DNA from: CAZISM01 sp964541895
Lineage (GTDB): Bacteria > Zhuqueibacterota > Zhuqueibacteria > Residuimicrobiales > Residuimicrobiaceae
Reading direction: 5' to 3'
NCBI GenBank assembly: GCA_964541895.1
Contig: CAZISM010000007.1
Span: 23,053 to 87,052 of the forward strand
Length of the DNA stretch: 64,000 nucleotides
Made by a program: the position numbers and the translations under genes. This document shows positions 38,601 through 45,704 of this stretch, one piece after another (position 1 is the stretch's first letter; every line of letters starts with the position of its first letter). The notes beneath the pieces are model-generated. The model was given only the letters and a program-made list of their open reading frames with translations. It ran no database searches and had not been told where the DNA came from.

Positions 38601-39356
38601 AATGAATACGTTGATTGGGGAACAGCCGAAGTCCGCGACATGTGGGCAGCGGGGCTGGACCGGATGGAGCATGAACTGCTTTCCATAAACAGCGAAGAGC
38701 TGGAGAACGGCCGCATCCACGTCATCGTCAGCACGCGCAGTCAGGCTAAAGGCATTCCCGAGGGTTATGACAATACCTATTCCTATCTCTTTATGCCCTC
38801 CGGAGAGGTCTGCTTAACTCACAAAGCCATACCCTTTGGCAGATTGAACGTTGACTGGCTGCCGAAGATGGGGCTGCAGCTGCGGATGCCGGAATCATTC
38901 CAGAGTCTGTCCTGGTATGGCAAGGGGCCGTTTGAAACCTATCCGGATCGAAACAGTGGCGCAAAAATTGCCGTTTATTCCGGAACCGTGGCTGATCAGT
39001 ATGTTCCTTATACACGTCCCATGGAGCAGGGTAACAAAACAGAGGTGCGCTGGCTGGCGATGACGAATGAAGCCGGTTTCGGTTTGGTCTTTGTTGCCAT
39101 GCCGGAGATGAACGTCAGCGTGACGCTGTTCGACAATTGGGATCGCGCCCGGCATCCATTTCAACTGCTCAAGTGTGGTGCGGTGATCGTGAACCTGGAT
39201 CATCAGGTCACGGGCGTCGGTGATACGCCCAATCCGGTCCTGCCGCAGTATCGTACCTATCCGCAGGCCTTTGAATATAGCGTGAAAATGGCGCCCTTCT
39301 CACTGCAGCAAATCAAACCGGCGCAATTGGCAAAACGCATAATCCCATTGCTTTAA
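35610..39356 (+). CDS. GH2 beta-galactosidase-type enzyme with inserted LamG domain
   Basis: A 1248-residue LacZ-type glycoside hydrolase family 2 enzyme with a short hydrophobic signal. The sugar-binding domain covers about residues 45-230 and an immunoglobulin-like domain follows. The TIM barrel begins near 340 (DFKGVNRHEHHPDLGRTM). The acid/base is Glu474 (STGNECG) and the nucleophile Glu539 (VVMGEYAHAMENS), matching E. coli LacZ spacing. Between GGFVWDWVDQGL (near 570) and INGVIFADRTPQPELW (near 805) lies a concanavalin/LamG-type domain (about 595-770). The C-terminal small beta-galactosidase domain (about 950-1235) ends the chain. It should hydrolyse beta-galactosides or beta-glucuronides; the exact bond is not known. 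Confidence 0.9.
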   Translation: MIKKCGVLLIWAGMALTRPVQDINSYIENPAMVAENQEPAHVPLMPFPDAQQAKSLDWSTSPFYHSLDGQWAFKWVPRPEQVPCEFYQADYPDQGWDRIAVPGTWQMQGYDHIIYRNIPMELTPYDPPRVPDVFNPTGCYRRTFKVPESWQGRQILLHFDGVQAASFVWVNGRYVGYDEDGMTDSEYNITPYVKSGDNTLAVQVLRWCDGSYLEDQDMWRFSGIYRSAYLFAVPSLHMRDYFIKTDLDAERRKATLSIDVETVSYSGAMPDLYAIQAEVIDPDGKPVAQWKTTVRPKSGPVSKHTLKQAIDAPKLWSDEKPYRYTLIVSLLSAKDEILEALSQKFGIRTITVANGQLLVNGRAVDFKGVNRHEHHPDLGRTMTLEMMHKDARLMKQFNINAVRHSHYPNDPRWYEICDEYGIYICDEVNAECHYGQEYLADTPGWEAAFMDRFEHMVQRAKNSCSVIFWSTGNECGLGQAHYLMADYARRVDPTRVLYHQSNRPDGEAPFVDVLGPRYPTPASLRLIGSGPGKPVVMGEYAHAMENSLGHFDEFWQVIHDSPRLQGGFVWDWVDQGLRQTRVTTPNRGHAATEAVYFGRPQTVAGQSGQAIALSGIDDWVELYDDPALDITGSQLTVCARLYPRGFYSSNPIVAKGDHQFGLLQSDEKTLEFYIQDQQKRIAVTGPVPANWDFNWHTVTGVYNGSALVLYLDGKPLAEQPYAGQITSCRFPVNIGRNAELHHEQFQGWISNAIFDHVRLYDRVLTAEEIKALPVAPDAHTRLWLDFDESASQGDYFGYGSSNFLINGVIFADRTPQPELWQMKKSHEPISVRAVDLHRGELEITNRFAFTSLEEIDAGWRIEADGEILQQGTLSLSAGPQKSQPVRVPYAWPQAQPSTEYWLMLTFRIRKAQPGLEAGHEWTFAQFKLPTAAVAAPAAPAAKSSAKIIRETQRLVIAFPDRQYVFDKKSGRLIDLSFQGQDLLDAGPQLNLWRAPISNEYVDWGTAEVRDMWAAGLDRMEHELLSINSEELENGRIHVIVSTRSQAKGIPEGYDNTYSYLFMPSGEVCLTHKAIPFGRLNVDWLPKMGLQLRMPESFQSLSWYGKGPFETYPDRNSGAKIAVYSGTVADQYVPYTRPMEQGNKTEVRWLAMTNEAGFGLVFVAMPEMNVSVTLFDNWDRARHPFQLLKCGAVIVNLDHQVTGVGDTPNPVLPQYRTYPQAFEYSVKMAPFSLQQIKPAQLAKRIIPLL

Positions 39357-39401
39357 AACGCCTGATTTTGCAAATTGTCTGATTACGTAAAGGAGACCGT
39401 C

Positions 39402-40031
39402 ATGCAGCTCAAGGAAGCGATTGAACAGAGAGCCAGTATCCGCAAGTTCACTTTTGAAAAAGTAGCGCCGGACGATTTGGCTGAAATGGTGCGTCGTGCC
39501 GGATTGGCCCCCAGTATCAACAATGAGCAGCCCTGGAAGTTTATCGCCATTCTCAAGCCGGAGCTGTTGCAGGCCATGGCCGATGCCGTGCAAGCCAGGC
39601 TGGATGAAATGTTCCCGGATGCGGGAAAGAGCCAGGATCGGGGCATAAAATCCACCATCGAATACTATTCGACTTTTTTCAGGGAGGCGCCGGCGTTGCT
39701 GGCTGTGCTGAGCAAGCCTTATGAAGCCATGATCGACAAATTGCTGCTGTTCCGCGGTCTTGCCCATGAGGACGTCAACGAGACGCGCAATCATCCCGAT
39801 GTGCAGAGCATCGGCGCCGCTGTGCAGAATTTGCTGCTGTCCGCCGTGGATCTGGGATACGGCGCGTGCTGGCTCAGCGGTATGATGGTGGCGCGCCGGG
39901 AGCTGGAACGGCTGTTGCAGATCCAAGCGCCCTGGCATCTGGCGGCCTTTGTTGCCGTAGGCAAAGCGGCCGCCCCGGCCCGGCAGCGGGACAAAAAATC
40001 GATCGATGAAATTTTTACAATCATTTCCTGA
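39402..40031 (+). CDS. Nitroreductase-family flavoprotein
   Basis: A 209-residue FMN-dependent nitroreductase-like protein. The N-terminal QRASIRKFTFEKV and LAPSINNEQPWKFIAI are the flavin-binding core motifs, and GYGACWLSG with the later LAAFVAVGKAAAPA completes the fold. Members reduce nitro compounds, quinones or flavins with NAD(P)H; the true substrate is unclear. ATG 39402 follows AAGGAG. It is 29 bases ahead of sucC, so cotranscription is possible, though no functional link is evident. Confidence 0.85.
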   Translation: MQLKEAIEQRASIRKFTFEKVAPDDLAEMVRRAGLAPSINNEQPWKFIAILKPELLQAMADAVQARLDEMFPDAGKSQDRGIKSTIEYYSTFFREAPALLAVLSKPYEAMIDKLLLFRGLAHEDVNETRNHPDVQSIGAAVQNLLLSAVDLGYGACWLSGMMVARRELERLLQIQAPWHLAAFVAVGKAAAPARQRDKKSIDEIFTIIS

Positions 40032-40060
40032 AACGCCCATGTCATCAAAAGGGAGGCTGG

Positions 40061-41224
40061 ATGAAAATTCATGAATACCAGGCCAAGGAGCTATTGGGCC
40101 GACACGGCGTTGCCATTCAAAAAGGGCGCATCGCCTTTTCCGCTGCGGACGTAAAACAGATCGTTGATGAATTGCAGCTGCAGCAGATCGTGCTCAAGGC
40201 GCAGATCCATGCAGGCGGACGCGGCAAAGCCGGCGGCATCAAAATGGCCAAGGGTGCGGCAGAGGCGTTTTCGTTGGCGGAAAAAATGTTCGGCATGAAG
40301 CTGGTGACGCCGCAAACCGGTGCTGAGGGTCGCATCGTTAAACGCATCCTGGTCACAGAAGCCGCTGACATAAAAAAAGAGCTGTATGCCGGCCTTATTC
40401 TGGACCGGGCCAAATCGGAACTGGTGTTCATGATCAGCACCGAAGGCGGTGTTGAAATTGAAAAAGTTGCGGAAGAACATCCGGAAAAAATCGTCAAGGA
40501 ATATATCGACCGGGCGGTCGGTTTGCAGCCGTTTCAAACCCGCCGCATGGCCTTTGCGCTGGGGCTGGAAGGCGGACTGCAAAAAGAGGCTGCTAAAATG
40601 TTCAAGGCCATGTATGAGGCCTATATCGCTGACGACGCCACCCTGGTGGAGATCAATCCGTTGGTTGTGACCGGCGACGATCATCTGCTGGCGCTGGACG
40701 TCAAGGTCAATATCGACGACAACGCCCTCTATCGCCATCCGGATATCGCCGCTATGCGCGACCTGGATGAAGAAGCACCGTTGGAGGTGGAGGCTTCCAA
40801 ATATCATCTCAATTACATCAAGCTGGACGGCAATGTCGGTTGTATGGTCAATGGCGCCGGTCTGGCCATGGCCACTATGGATATCATCAAGCTCGCCGGC
40901 GCCGAGCCGGCCAATTTCCTCGACGTGGGCGGCGGTGCGTCCGTTGAGACGGTCGAGAACGGATTTCGCATCATTCTTTCCGATGCCAAGGTCAAAGCCG
41001 TGCTGATCAACATCTTTGGCGGCATTGTGCGCTGCGATCGCGTCGCCAAAGGGGTCATCGAAGCCGCCAACAAAGTGGGCGTTAAAATACCGGTGGTGGT
41101 CCGGTTGGCAGGCACCAACGCAGACGAAGCGGCCGTGCTGCTGCAACAATCCGGTTTGAAATTTCTCGTTGCCCACGATCTGTCGGAAGCGGCGAATCAC
41201 ATCGTCCAGGCCATGGCCCAATAG
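40061..41224 (+). CDS. sucC: Succinyl-CoA synthetase beta subunit
   Basis: A 387-residue ATP-grasp subunit, the normal length of SucC. MKIHEYQAKELLGRHGV is the classical N terminus; QIHAGGRGKAGGIK and NFLDVGGGAS (with INIFGGIVRCD) are the nucleotide and phosphate-binding blocks. With SucD it makes succinate, ATP and CoA from succinyl-CoA in the citric acid cycle. GGGAGG precedes the ATG. It is 11 bases ahead of sucD, the usual arrangement. Confidence 0.97.
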   Translation: MKIHEYQAKELLGRHGVAIQKGRIAFSAADVKQIVDELQLQQIVLKAQIHAGGRGKAGGIKMAKGAAEAFSLAEKMFGMKLVTPQTGAEGRIVKRILVTEAADIKKELYAGLILDRAKSELVFMISTEGGVEIEKVAEEHPEKIVKEYIDRAVGLQPFQTRRMAFALGLEGGLQKEAAKMFKAMYEAYIADDATLVEINPLVVTGDDHLLALDVKVNIDDNALYRHPDIAAMRDLDEEAPLEVEASKYHLNYIKLDGNVGCMVNGAGLAMATMDIIKLAGAEPANFLDVGGGASVETVENGFRIILSDAKVKAVLINIFGGIVRCDRVAKGVIEAANKVGVKIPVVVRLAGTNADEAAVLLQQSGLKFLVAHDLSEAANHIVQAMAQ

Positions 41225-41235
41225 AGGGAGAACTT

Positions 41236-42108
41236 ATGAGCGTACTCGTCAATAAACAGACTCGCGTGGTGGTTCAGGGTATCACCGGAGGTGAAGGATC
41301 GTTTCACACTCAGCAGATGCTCGATTATGGTACCCAGGTGGTGGCCGGTGTCACGCCCGGCAAAGGCGGGCAGAAATTTGCCGTCGTACCCATCTTTAAT
41401 ACGTTGTCAGAGGCGGTGCAACAAACCGGCGCCAATGCTTCAGTCATTTTTGTTCCGGCCGCTTTTGCCGCCGATGCGGTGATGGAAGCCGCCGAAGCCG
41501 GTGTCGAACTGGTGGTGTGCATCACCGAAGGCATTCCGGTCACCGATATGCTGAGCGTGAAAGAGTATTTGCAGTCTAAAAAGACCCGTATGATCGGGCC
41601 CAATTGTCCCGGCATCATCACGCCTGAAGAGTGCAAAATCGGCATCATGCCCGGTTTCATTCATAAAAAGGGCGGCGTGGGCGTGATTTCGCGCAGCGGC
41701 ACCCTCACCTATGAAGCCGTACACCAGTTGACTCAGGTGGGGCTGGGACAAAGCACCTGCATCGGCATCGGCGGTGATCCCATCATCGGCACAACCTTTG
41801 TCGATGGACTGGCCCTGTATAATGCAGATCCGGAAACCGAGGCGGTGGTCATGATCGGCGAGATCGGCGGCACCGCAGAAGAAGAGGCGGCGGAGTATAT
41901 CAGGCAGAACATGAAAAAGCCGGTGATCAGCTTCATCGCCGGTCAAACGGCGCCTCCGGGGCGTCGCATGGGACATGCCGGCGCCATCATCGCCGGAGGT
42001 AAAGGCACAGCGGCGGAAAAAGTCGCCGCCTTGAAGGCCGCCGGCGTATATGTATGCGCCAGCCCGGCGGACATCGGCCGAACCGTAGTGCAGGCGCTGA
42101 AATCATGA
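41236..42108 (+). CDS. sucD: Succinyl-CoA synthetase alpha subunit
   Basis: A 290-residue alpha subunit: CoA-binding Rossmann domain (VVVQGITGGEGSFHTQQML) and a ligase domain. His247 in MGHAGAII is the phosphorylated residue. IGPNCPGIITPEECKIGIMPG is a conserved block. It works with the upstream SucC. Its stop overlaps the start of a Nudix gene (ATGA at 42105-42108), which couples the two genes. Confidence 0.97.
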   Translation: MSVLVNKQTRVVVQGITGGEGSFHTQQMLDYGTQVVAGVTPGKGGQKFAVVPIFNTLSEAVQQTGANASVIFVPAAFAADAVMEAAEAGVELVVCITEGIPVTDMLSVKEYLQSKKTRMIGPNCPGIITPEECKIGIMPGFIHKKGGVGVISRSGTLTYEAVHQLTQVGLGQSTCIGIGGDPIIGTTFVDGLALYNADPETEAVVMIGEIGGTAEEEAAEYIRQNMKKPVISFIAGQTAPPGRRMGHAGAIIAGGKGTAAEKVAALKAAGVYVCASPADIGRTVVQALKS

Positions 42109-42758
42109 CCGAACCCCTGACCTATGAAATGATGCGACAACTCCTCCTGCATAGCCCGTTCTGGCACGAGGAGGAAGTGCGCGATTTGCAGCAACGCAAT
42201 CCTGCGCTCATGCTGCGCTACGTGCAGATGCCGGTTTCGCCATCGCGCCTGCAGGAATATCACAACGCCCTGCACGGCCCCAAAAGCAGAAGGGGGGAGA
42301 TAGCCCTGGCTATAGAAAACGACGCCGGCCAGATCCTTTTGCATACGAAGGCGTTTTATCCCGCTGGTGTGTTCCGCATGATGACCGGCGGGATTCATCA
42401 GGACGAGACGGTGCTGCAGGGATTGCAGCGTGAGGCCATGGAAGAGACCGGAGCGGCGTTGCCGCCGGCTACTCCCGTCGCCGTGCTGTTTTATACGTTT
42501 CTTCACGAAAGCCGGCGTGTGCCGTTCCTGTCCTATCTGTTTCATGTGCGCGTCCCCGATTTGAATCCGCAACCTCTGGATGCGGAAGAAAACATCGCCG
42601 CTTTTCGCTGGGTCGACACGGACGGCCTGCAGCATACCATCGATCAACTCTTGAGTCTGCCGGACGAATGGGAAGATTGGGGGCGCATGCGATCGCTGTG
42701 TCATCTGCTGTTGCTGGAATGGAAGGCCAACGCCAACCGCTGCCGCTGCTTCCACTAG
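42105..42758 (+). CDS. Nudix hydrolase
   Basis: A 217-residue Nudix-fold hydrolase. The Nudix box GGIHQDETVLQGLQREAMEETGA fits G-x5-E-x7-R-E-U-x-E-E-x-G-U completely, so the metal-binding site is intact. It would hydrolyse a nucleoside diphosphate linked to another group; the substrate is not determined. The start at ATG 42105 overlaps the sucD stop by four bases. An in-frame ATG at 42054 lies inside sucD and adds an unconserved tail, so it is rejected. The N-terminal 60 residues (MMRQLLLHSPFWHEEEV) are helical and not part of the Nudix core. Confidence 0.88.
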   Translation: MTEPLTYEMMRQLLLHSPFWHEEEVRDLQQRNPALMLRYVQMPVSPSRLQEYHNALHGPKSRRGEIALAIENDAGQILLHTKAFYPAGVFRMMTGGIHQDETVLQGLQREAMEETGAALPPATPVAVLFYTFLHESRRVPFLSYLFHVRVPDLNPQPLDAEENIAAFRWVDTDGLQHTIDQLLSLPDEWEDWGRMRSLCHLLLLEWKANANRCRCFH

Positions 42759-42795
42759 CGCTGTCCTCTTGCCATATTTCCCTTGTTTATTTTCA

Positions 42796-42814
42796 TGTAT
42801 TTTATTAAAATACA
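42796..42814. promoter_or_regulatory. 19-bp palindrome upstream of argG (candidate ArgR-type operator)
   Basis: TGTATTTTATTAAAATACA has nine-base arms about a single central base. It lies 224 bases ahead of argG in an otherwise unremarkable 280-base gap, in an AT-rich island. Its shape (TG-x-AT, A/T core, AT-x-CA) resembles ARG boxes bound by arginine repressors. No argR gene is visible in the window. Confidence 0.45.
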
Positions 42815-42878
42815 CTTTTCCTGCGCTGCATAGATCCGCTGCGGATGAAGCGGAGCGCACGTTTCACATTCCTTGACC

Positions 42879-42892
42879 ATGTTGTGCAACAT
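42879..42892. promoter_or_regulatory. Short palindrome upstream of argG
   Basis: ATGTTG and CAACAT flank a TG core. This could be a second protein-binding site or a chance palindrome in the argG leader. Confidence 0.25.
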
Positions 42893-43038
42893 AAAAACCC
42901 GCAAGACATCGCCTGAATGGTTCGACCAACAGCTTGGCGGGCTGGCCGGACAATCTGGCCGGTAACAAATTACCCAACAATAGATAAATGTGTGGCCGCG
43001 GCCGCCGTGGCGCCACATCTGTACGGAGGAGCAATACC

Positions 43039-44295
43039 ATGAGCAAGAAAGTAAATAAAGTGGTGTTAGCCTATTCAGGCGGACTGGATACGTCCATCAT
43101 TATCCCTTGGTTGCGGGAAAATTATGGTTGCGAAGTCATCGCCTTTGCCGCCGATCTAGGGCAGGGGGAGGAGCTGGAAGGTTTGGAAGAAAAAGCCATC
43201 GCCACCGGTGCGAGCAAGTGCTATATCGAAGATCTGCGCAAACCGTTTGTGGAAGAATATATCTGGCCGACGTTGAAAGCCGGCGCGATCTATGAAGGCC
43301 GCTATCTGCTCGGAACTTCATTTGCACGCCCGCTCATTGCCAAGCGACAGGTTGAAATAGCCATGGCCGAAGACGCCGAGGCCGTGGCGCACGGCTGCAC
43401 CGGCAAAGGTAACGATCAGGTTCGCTTTGAATTGACCTACAAAGCCTTCAATCCCAAACTAAAAATCATCGCGCCCTGGCGTGAATGGGACATCCAGTCC
43501 CGCGAGGACGCCATCGCCTATGCCGAATCGCGCAAGATACCCATCAAGGCCAGCAAGGAAAAAATTTACAGCAATGATCGCAATATATGGCATATCAGCC
43601 ATGAAGGCGGTGATCTGGAAGATCCATGGAATGCGCCCAAAGAAGAGATGTATCAGCTGAGCGTTTCTCCGGAAGCGGCGCCGGATACGCCGACCATCGT
43701 CGAGATTCATTTTGAGGAAGGCATGCCCGTCGGGTTGAACGGCAAGCGGATCGGTGCTGTGCCGCTGGTGCACGAGTTGAACAAGATCGCAGGCGCCAAC
43801 GGCATCGGCCGTGCCGATATCGTGGAAAACCGGCTCGTGGGCATGAAGTCCCGCGGCGCCTACGAAACCCCCGCCGGCACCGTGCTCTATTTTGCCCACA
43901 AAGAGCTGGAGTCGTTGGTGCTGGATCGCGAGACCATGCATCAGAAAGAGATGCTGGCGCCGCGCTACGCGGAACTGGTCTATAACGGGGCCTGGTTCAC
44001 GCCTCTGCGCGAAGCCCTCGATGCGTTTGTGCAGGTTACCCAGCGCCATGTCACCGGAACGGTCCGTCTCAAACTGTACAAGGGCAATGTGATCAGCGCC
44101 GGCCGCAAATCGCCTTTCTCGCTCTATCGCGAGGATTTCGCTACCTTCAGCAAAGAGGATGTCTACGACCAGAGCGATGCCGAGGGCTTTATCAACCTCT
44201 ACGGCCTGCCCTTGACGGTTCGCGCCCTGGTGCAGAACGAGTGGAAAAAGATCGAATCCTCAGGTGATGCGGGATTCAAATTCAAACGAGACTGA
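43039..44295 (+). CDS. argG: Argininosuccinate synthase
   Basis: A 418-residue enzyme that joins citrulline and aspartate using ATP. The N-terminal P-loop VLAYSGGLDTSIIIPWL is the PP-loop signature of ArgG; HGCTGKGNDQVRFEL is a second conserved block. The start is ATG 43039 after GGAGGA; an in-frame start at 42988 adds an Arg-rich tail and lacks support. It lies two bases ahead of argH, so the pair forms an operon for the last steps of arginine biosynthesis. Confidence 0.97.
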   Translation: MSKKVNKVVLAYSGGLDTSIIIPWLRENYGCEVIAFAADLGQGEELEGLEEKAIATGASKCYIEDLRKPFVEEYIWPTLKAGAIYEGRYLLGTSFARPLIAKRQVEIAMAEDAEAVAHGCTGKGNDQVRFELTYKAFNPKLKIIAPWREWDIQSREDAIAYAESRKIPIKASKEKIYSNDRNIWHISHEGGDLEDPWNAPKEEMYQLSVSPEAAPDTPTIVEIHFEEGMPVGLNGKRIGAVPLVHELNKIAGANGIGRADIVENRLVGMKSRGAYETPAGTVLYFAHKELESLVLDRETMHQKEMLAPRYAELVYNGAWFTPLREALDAFVQVTQRHVTGTVRLKLYKGNVISAGRKSPFSLYREDFATFSKEDVYDQSDAEGFINLYGLPLTVRALVQNEWKKIESSGDAGFKFKRD

Positions 44296-44297
44296 GC

Positions 44298-45683
44298 ATG
44301 AGTGAAAAGATATGGTCGGGCCGATTCAGCAAGGCGACCGAATCGGTGATGGAGCAGTACAGTTATTCGCTCCGCTTCGATCAGAAACTGATTTGCGACG
44401 ATATCGAGGTGAACAAGGCCTGGGCTGAAGCCCTGGTCGACGTGGGCGTGTATACGCCGGAAGAGGCGGCACAGGTTGTGGCCGCCTTGCACTCCATTCT
44501 GCAGGATTTCCAGTCCGGGCAGCTCGAGTTCTCGCCTCTGGATGAGGACATCCATTCGGCGAACGAACGCTGGTTGACAGGGCGCCTCGGCGATTTGGGC
44601 GCCCGCATTCATACCGGCCGCAGCCGCAACGATCAAGTGGTGACGGATCTGCGACTCTACGTTCGACGCTGGCTGCAGCAACTGTCCGCGGCTGTATATG
44701 ATGTTCAGAACGCACTCCTGGAACTGGCGCGGCGTCACGTCGTGACGGTGATGCCGGGCTATACCCATCTTCGCCAGGCACAGCCGCTCTCGTTTGCCCA
44801 CTATGTGCTGGCGCTGTTTTTTCAGTTACAGCGGGATGACGATCGCATCAAACAGGCCGGGCAGCGCTGCAATGTGATGCCGCTGGGAGCAGGTGCACTC
44901 GCTGGTGCCGCGTTTACGATCGATCGCGTGAAACTGGCGATACGTCTCGGCTTTGATGCGCCCAGCGAGAACAGCATCGACGCCACCTCTGATCGCGATC
45001 TCTACTGCGAAGTGACCTATATCTGTGCACAGATCATGATCCACCTCAGCCGCATCGCGGAAGACTTTATCATCTGGTCCTCCGAGGGGTGCCGGTTCAT
45101 CGGCATCGATGACGCCTATGCGACCGGCAGCAGCATGATGCCGCAAAAAAAGAATCCCGATTCGCTGGAATTGATACGCGGCAAGACCGCTCGCGTCATC
45201 GGCGATCAGATGACGCTGATGACGTTGATGAAAGGCATTCCCACGGCGTATGTGCGTGATCTGCAGGAAGACAAAGAGGCCCTTTTTGACAGCCTGGAGC
45301 AGACCCTGATGTCCCTGCAGGTGTTCGAAGGCGTGATCAGGACGCTGCAGGTGCATACGGAAACCATGCGGTCTGCACTCGATCCGATGCTCTATGCCAC
45401 GGACATGGCCGATTTTCTCGTTCGCAAAGGCATGCCGTTCCGCAAGGCCCACTCTGTGGTCGGCCAGGCCGTGCGGTTTTGTGAAGAACAGGGGATCGCT
45501 CTGTCCGCTGTGCCCCTGGCTGAATTGCAAAAGCTGTCGCCGCTGTTCGATGCATCGGTAAAGGATCTGTTTGACCCGATCAGCTCTATCAATAAACGCA
45601 ACCTCTACGGCGGAACCGGTGTCGATTCGGTGCGTCAGCAGCTGGAACAGGCGCAACAATGGCTCGACCGGCGCAGCCGATAA
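44298..45683 (+). CDS. argH: Argininosuccinate lyase
   Basis: A 461-residue homotetrameric lyase of the fumarase/aspartase superfamily, cleaving argininosuccinate to arginine and fumarate. The signature GSSMMPQKKNPD is intact, with TGRSRNDQV and PGYTHLRQAQP also present. It follows argG after two bases. The fumarate released can enter the citric acid cycle. Confidence 0.97.
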   Translation: MSEKIWSGRFSKATESVMEQYSYSLRFDQKLICDDIEVNKAWAEALVDVGVYTPEEAAQVVAALHSILQDFQSGQLEFSPLDEDIHSANERWLTGRLGDLGARIHTGRSRNDQVVTDLRLYVRRWLQQLSAAVYDVQNALLELARRHVVTVMPGYTHLRQAQPLSFAHYVLALFFQLQRDDDRIKQAGQRCNVMPLGAGALAGAAFTIDRVKLAIRLGFDAPSENSIDATSDRDLYCEVTYICAQIMIHLSRIAEDFIIWSSEGCRFIGIDDAYATGSSMMPQKKNPDSLELIRGKTARVIGDQMTLMTLMKGIPTAYVRDLQEDKEALFDSLEQTLMSLQVFEGVIRTLQVHTETMRSALDPMLYATDMADFLVRKGMPFRKAHSVVGQAVRFCEEQGIALSAVPLAELQKLSPLFDASVKDLFDPISSINKRNLYGGTGVDSVRQQLEQAQQWLDRRSR

Positions 45684-45704
45684 AGGGGGGCGCCGGCCAG
45701 GATC

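Noticed and set aside
40091..41221. 376-codon minus-strand open frame
   Set aside because: Mirror of sucC, a conserved enzyme; shadows of GC-rich genes routinely give long frames.
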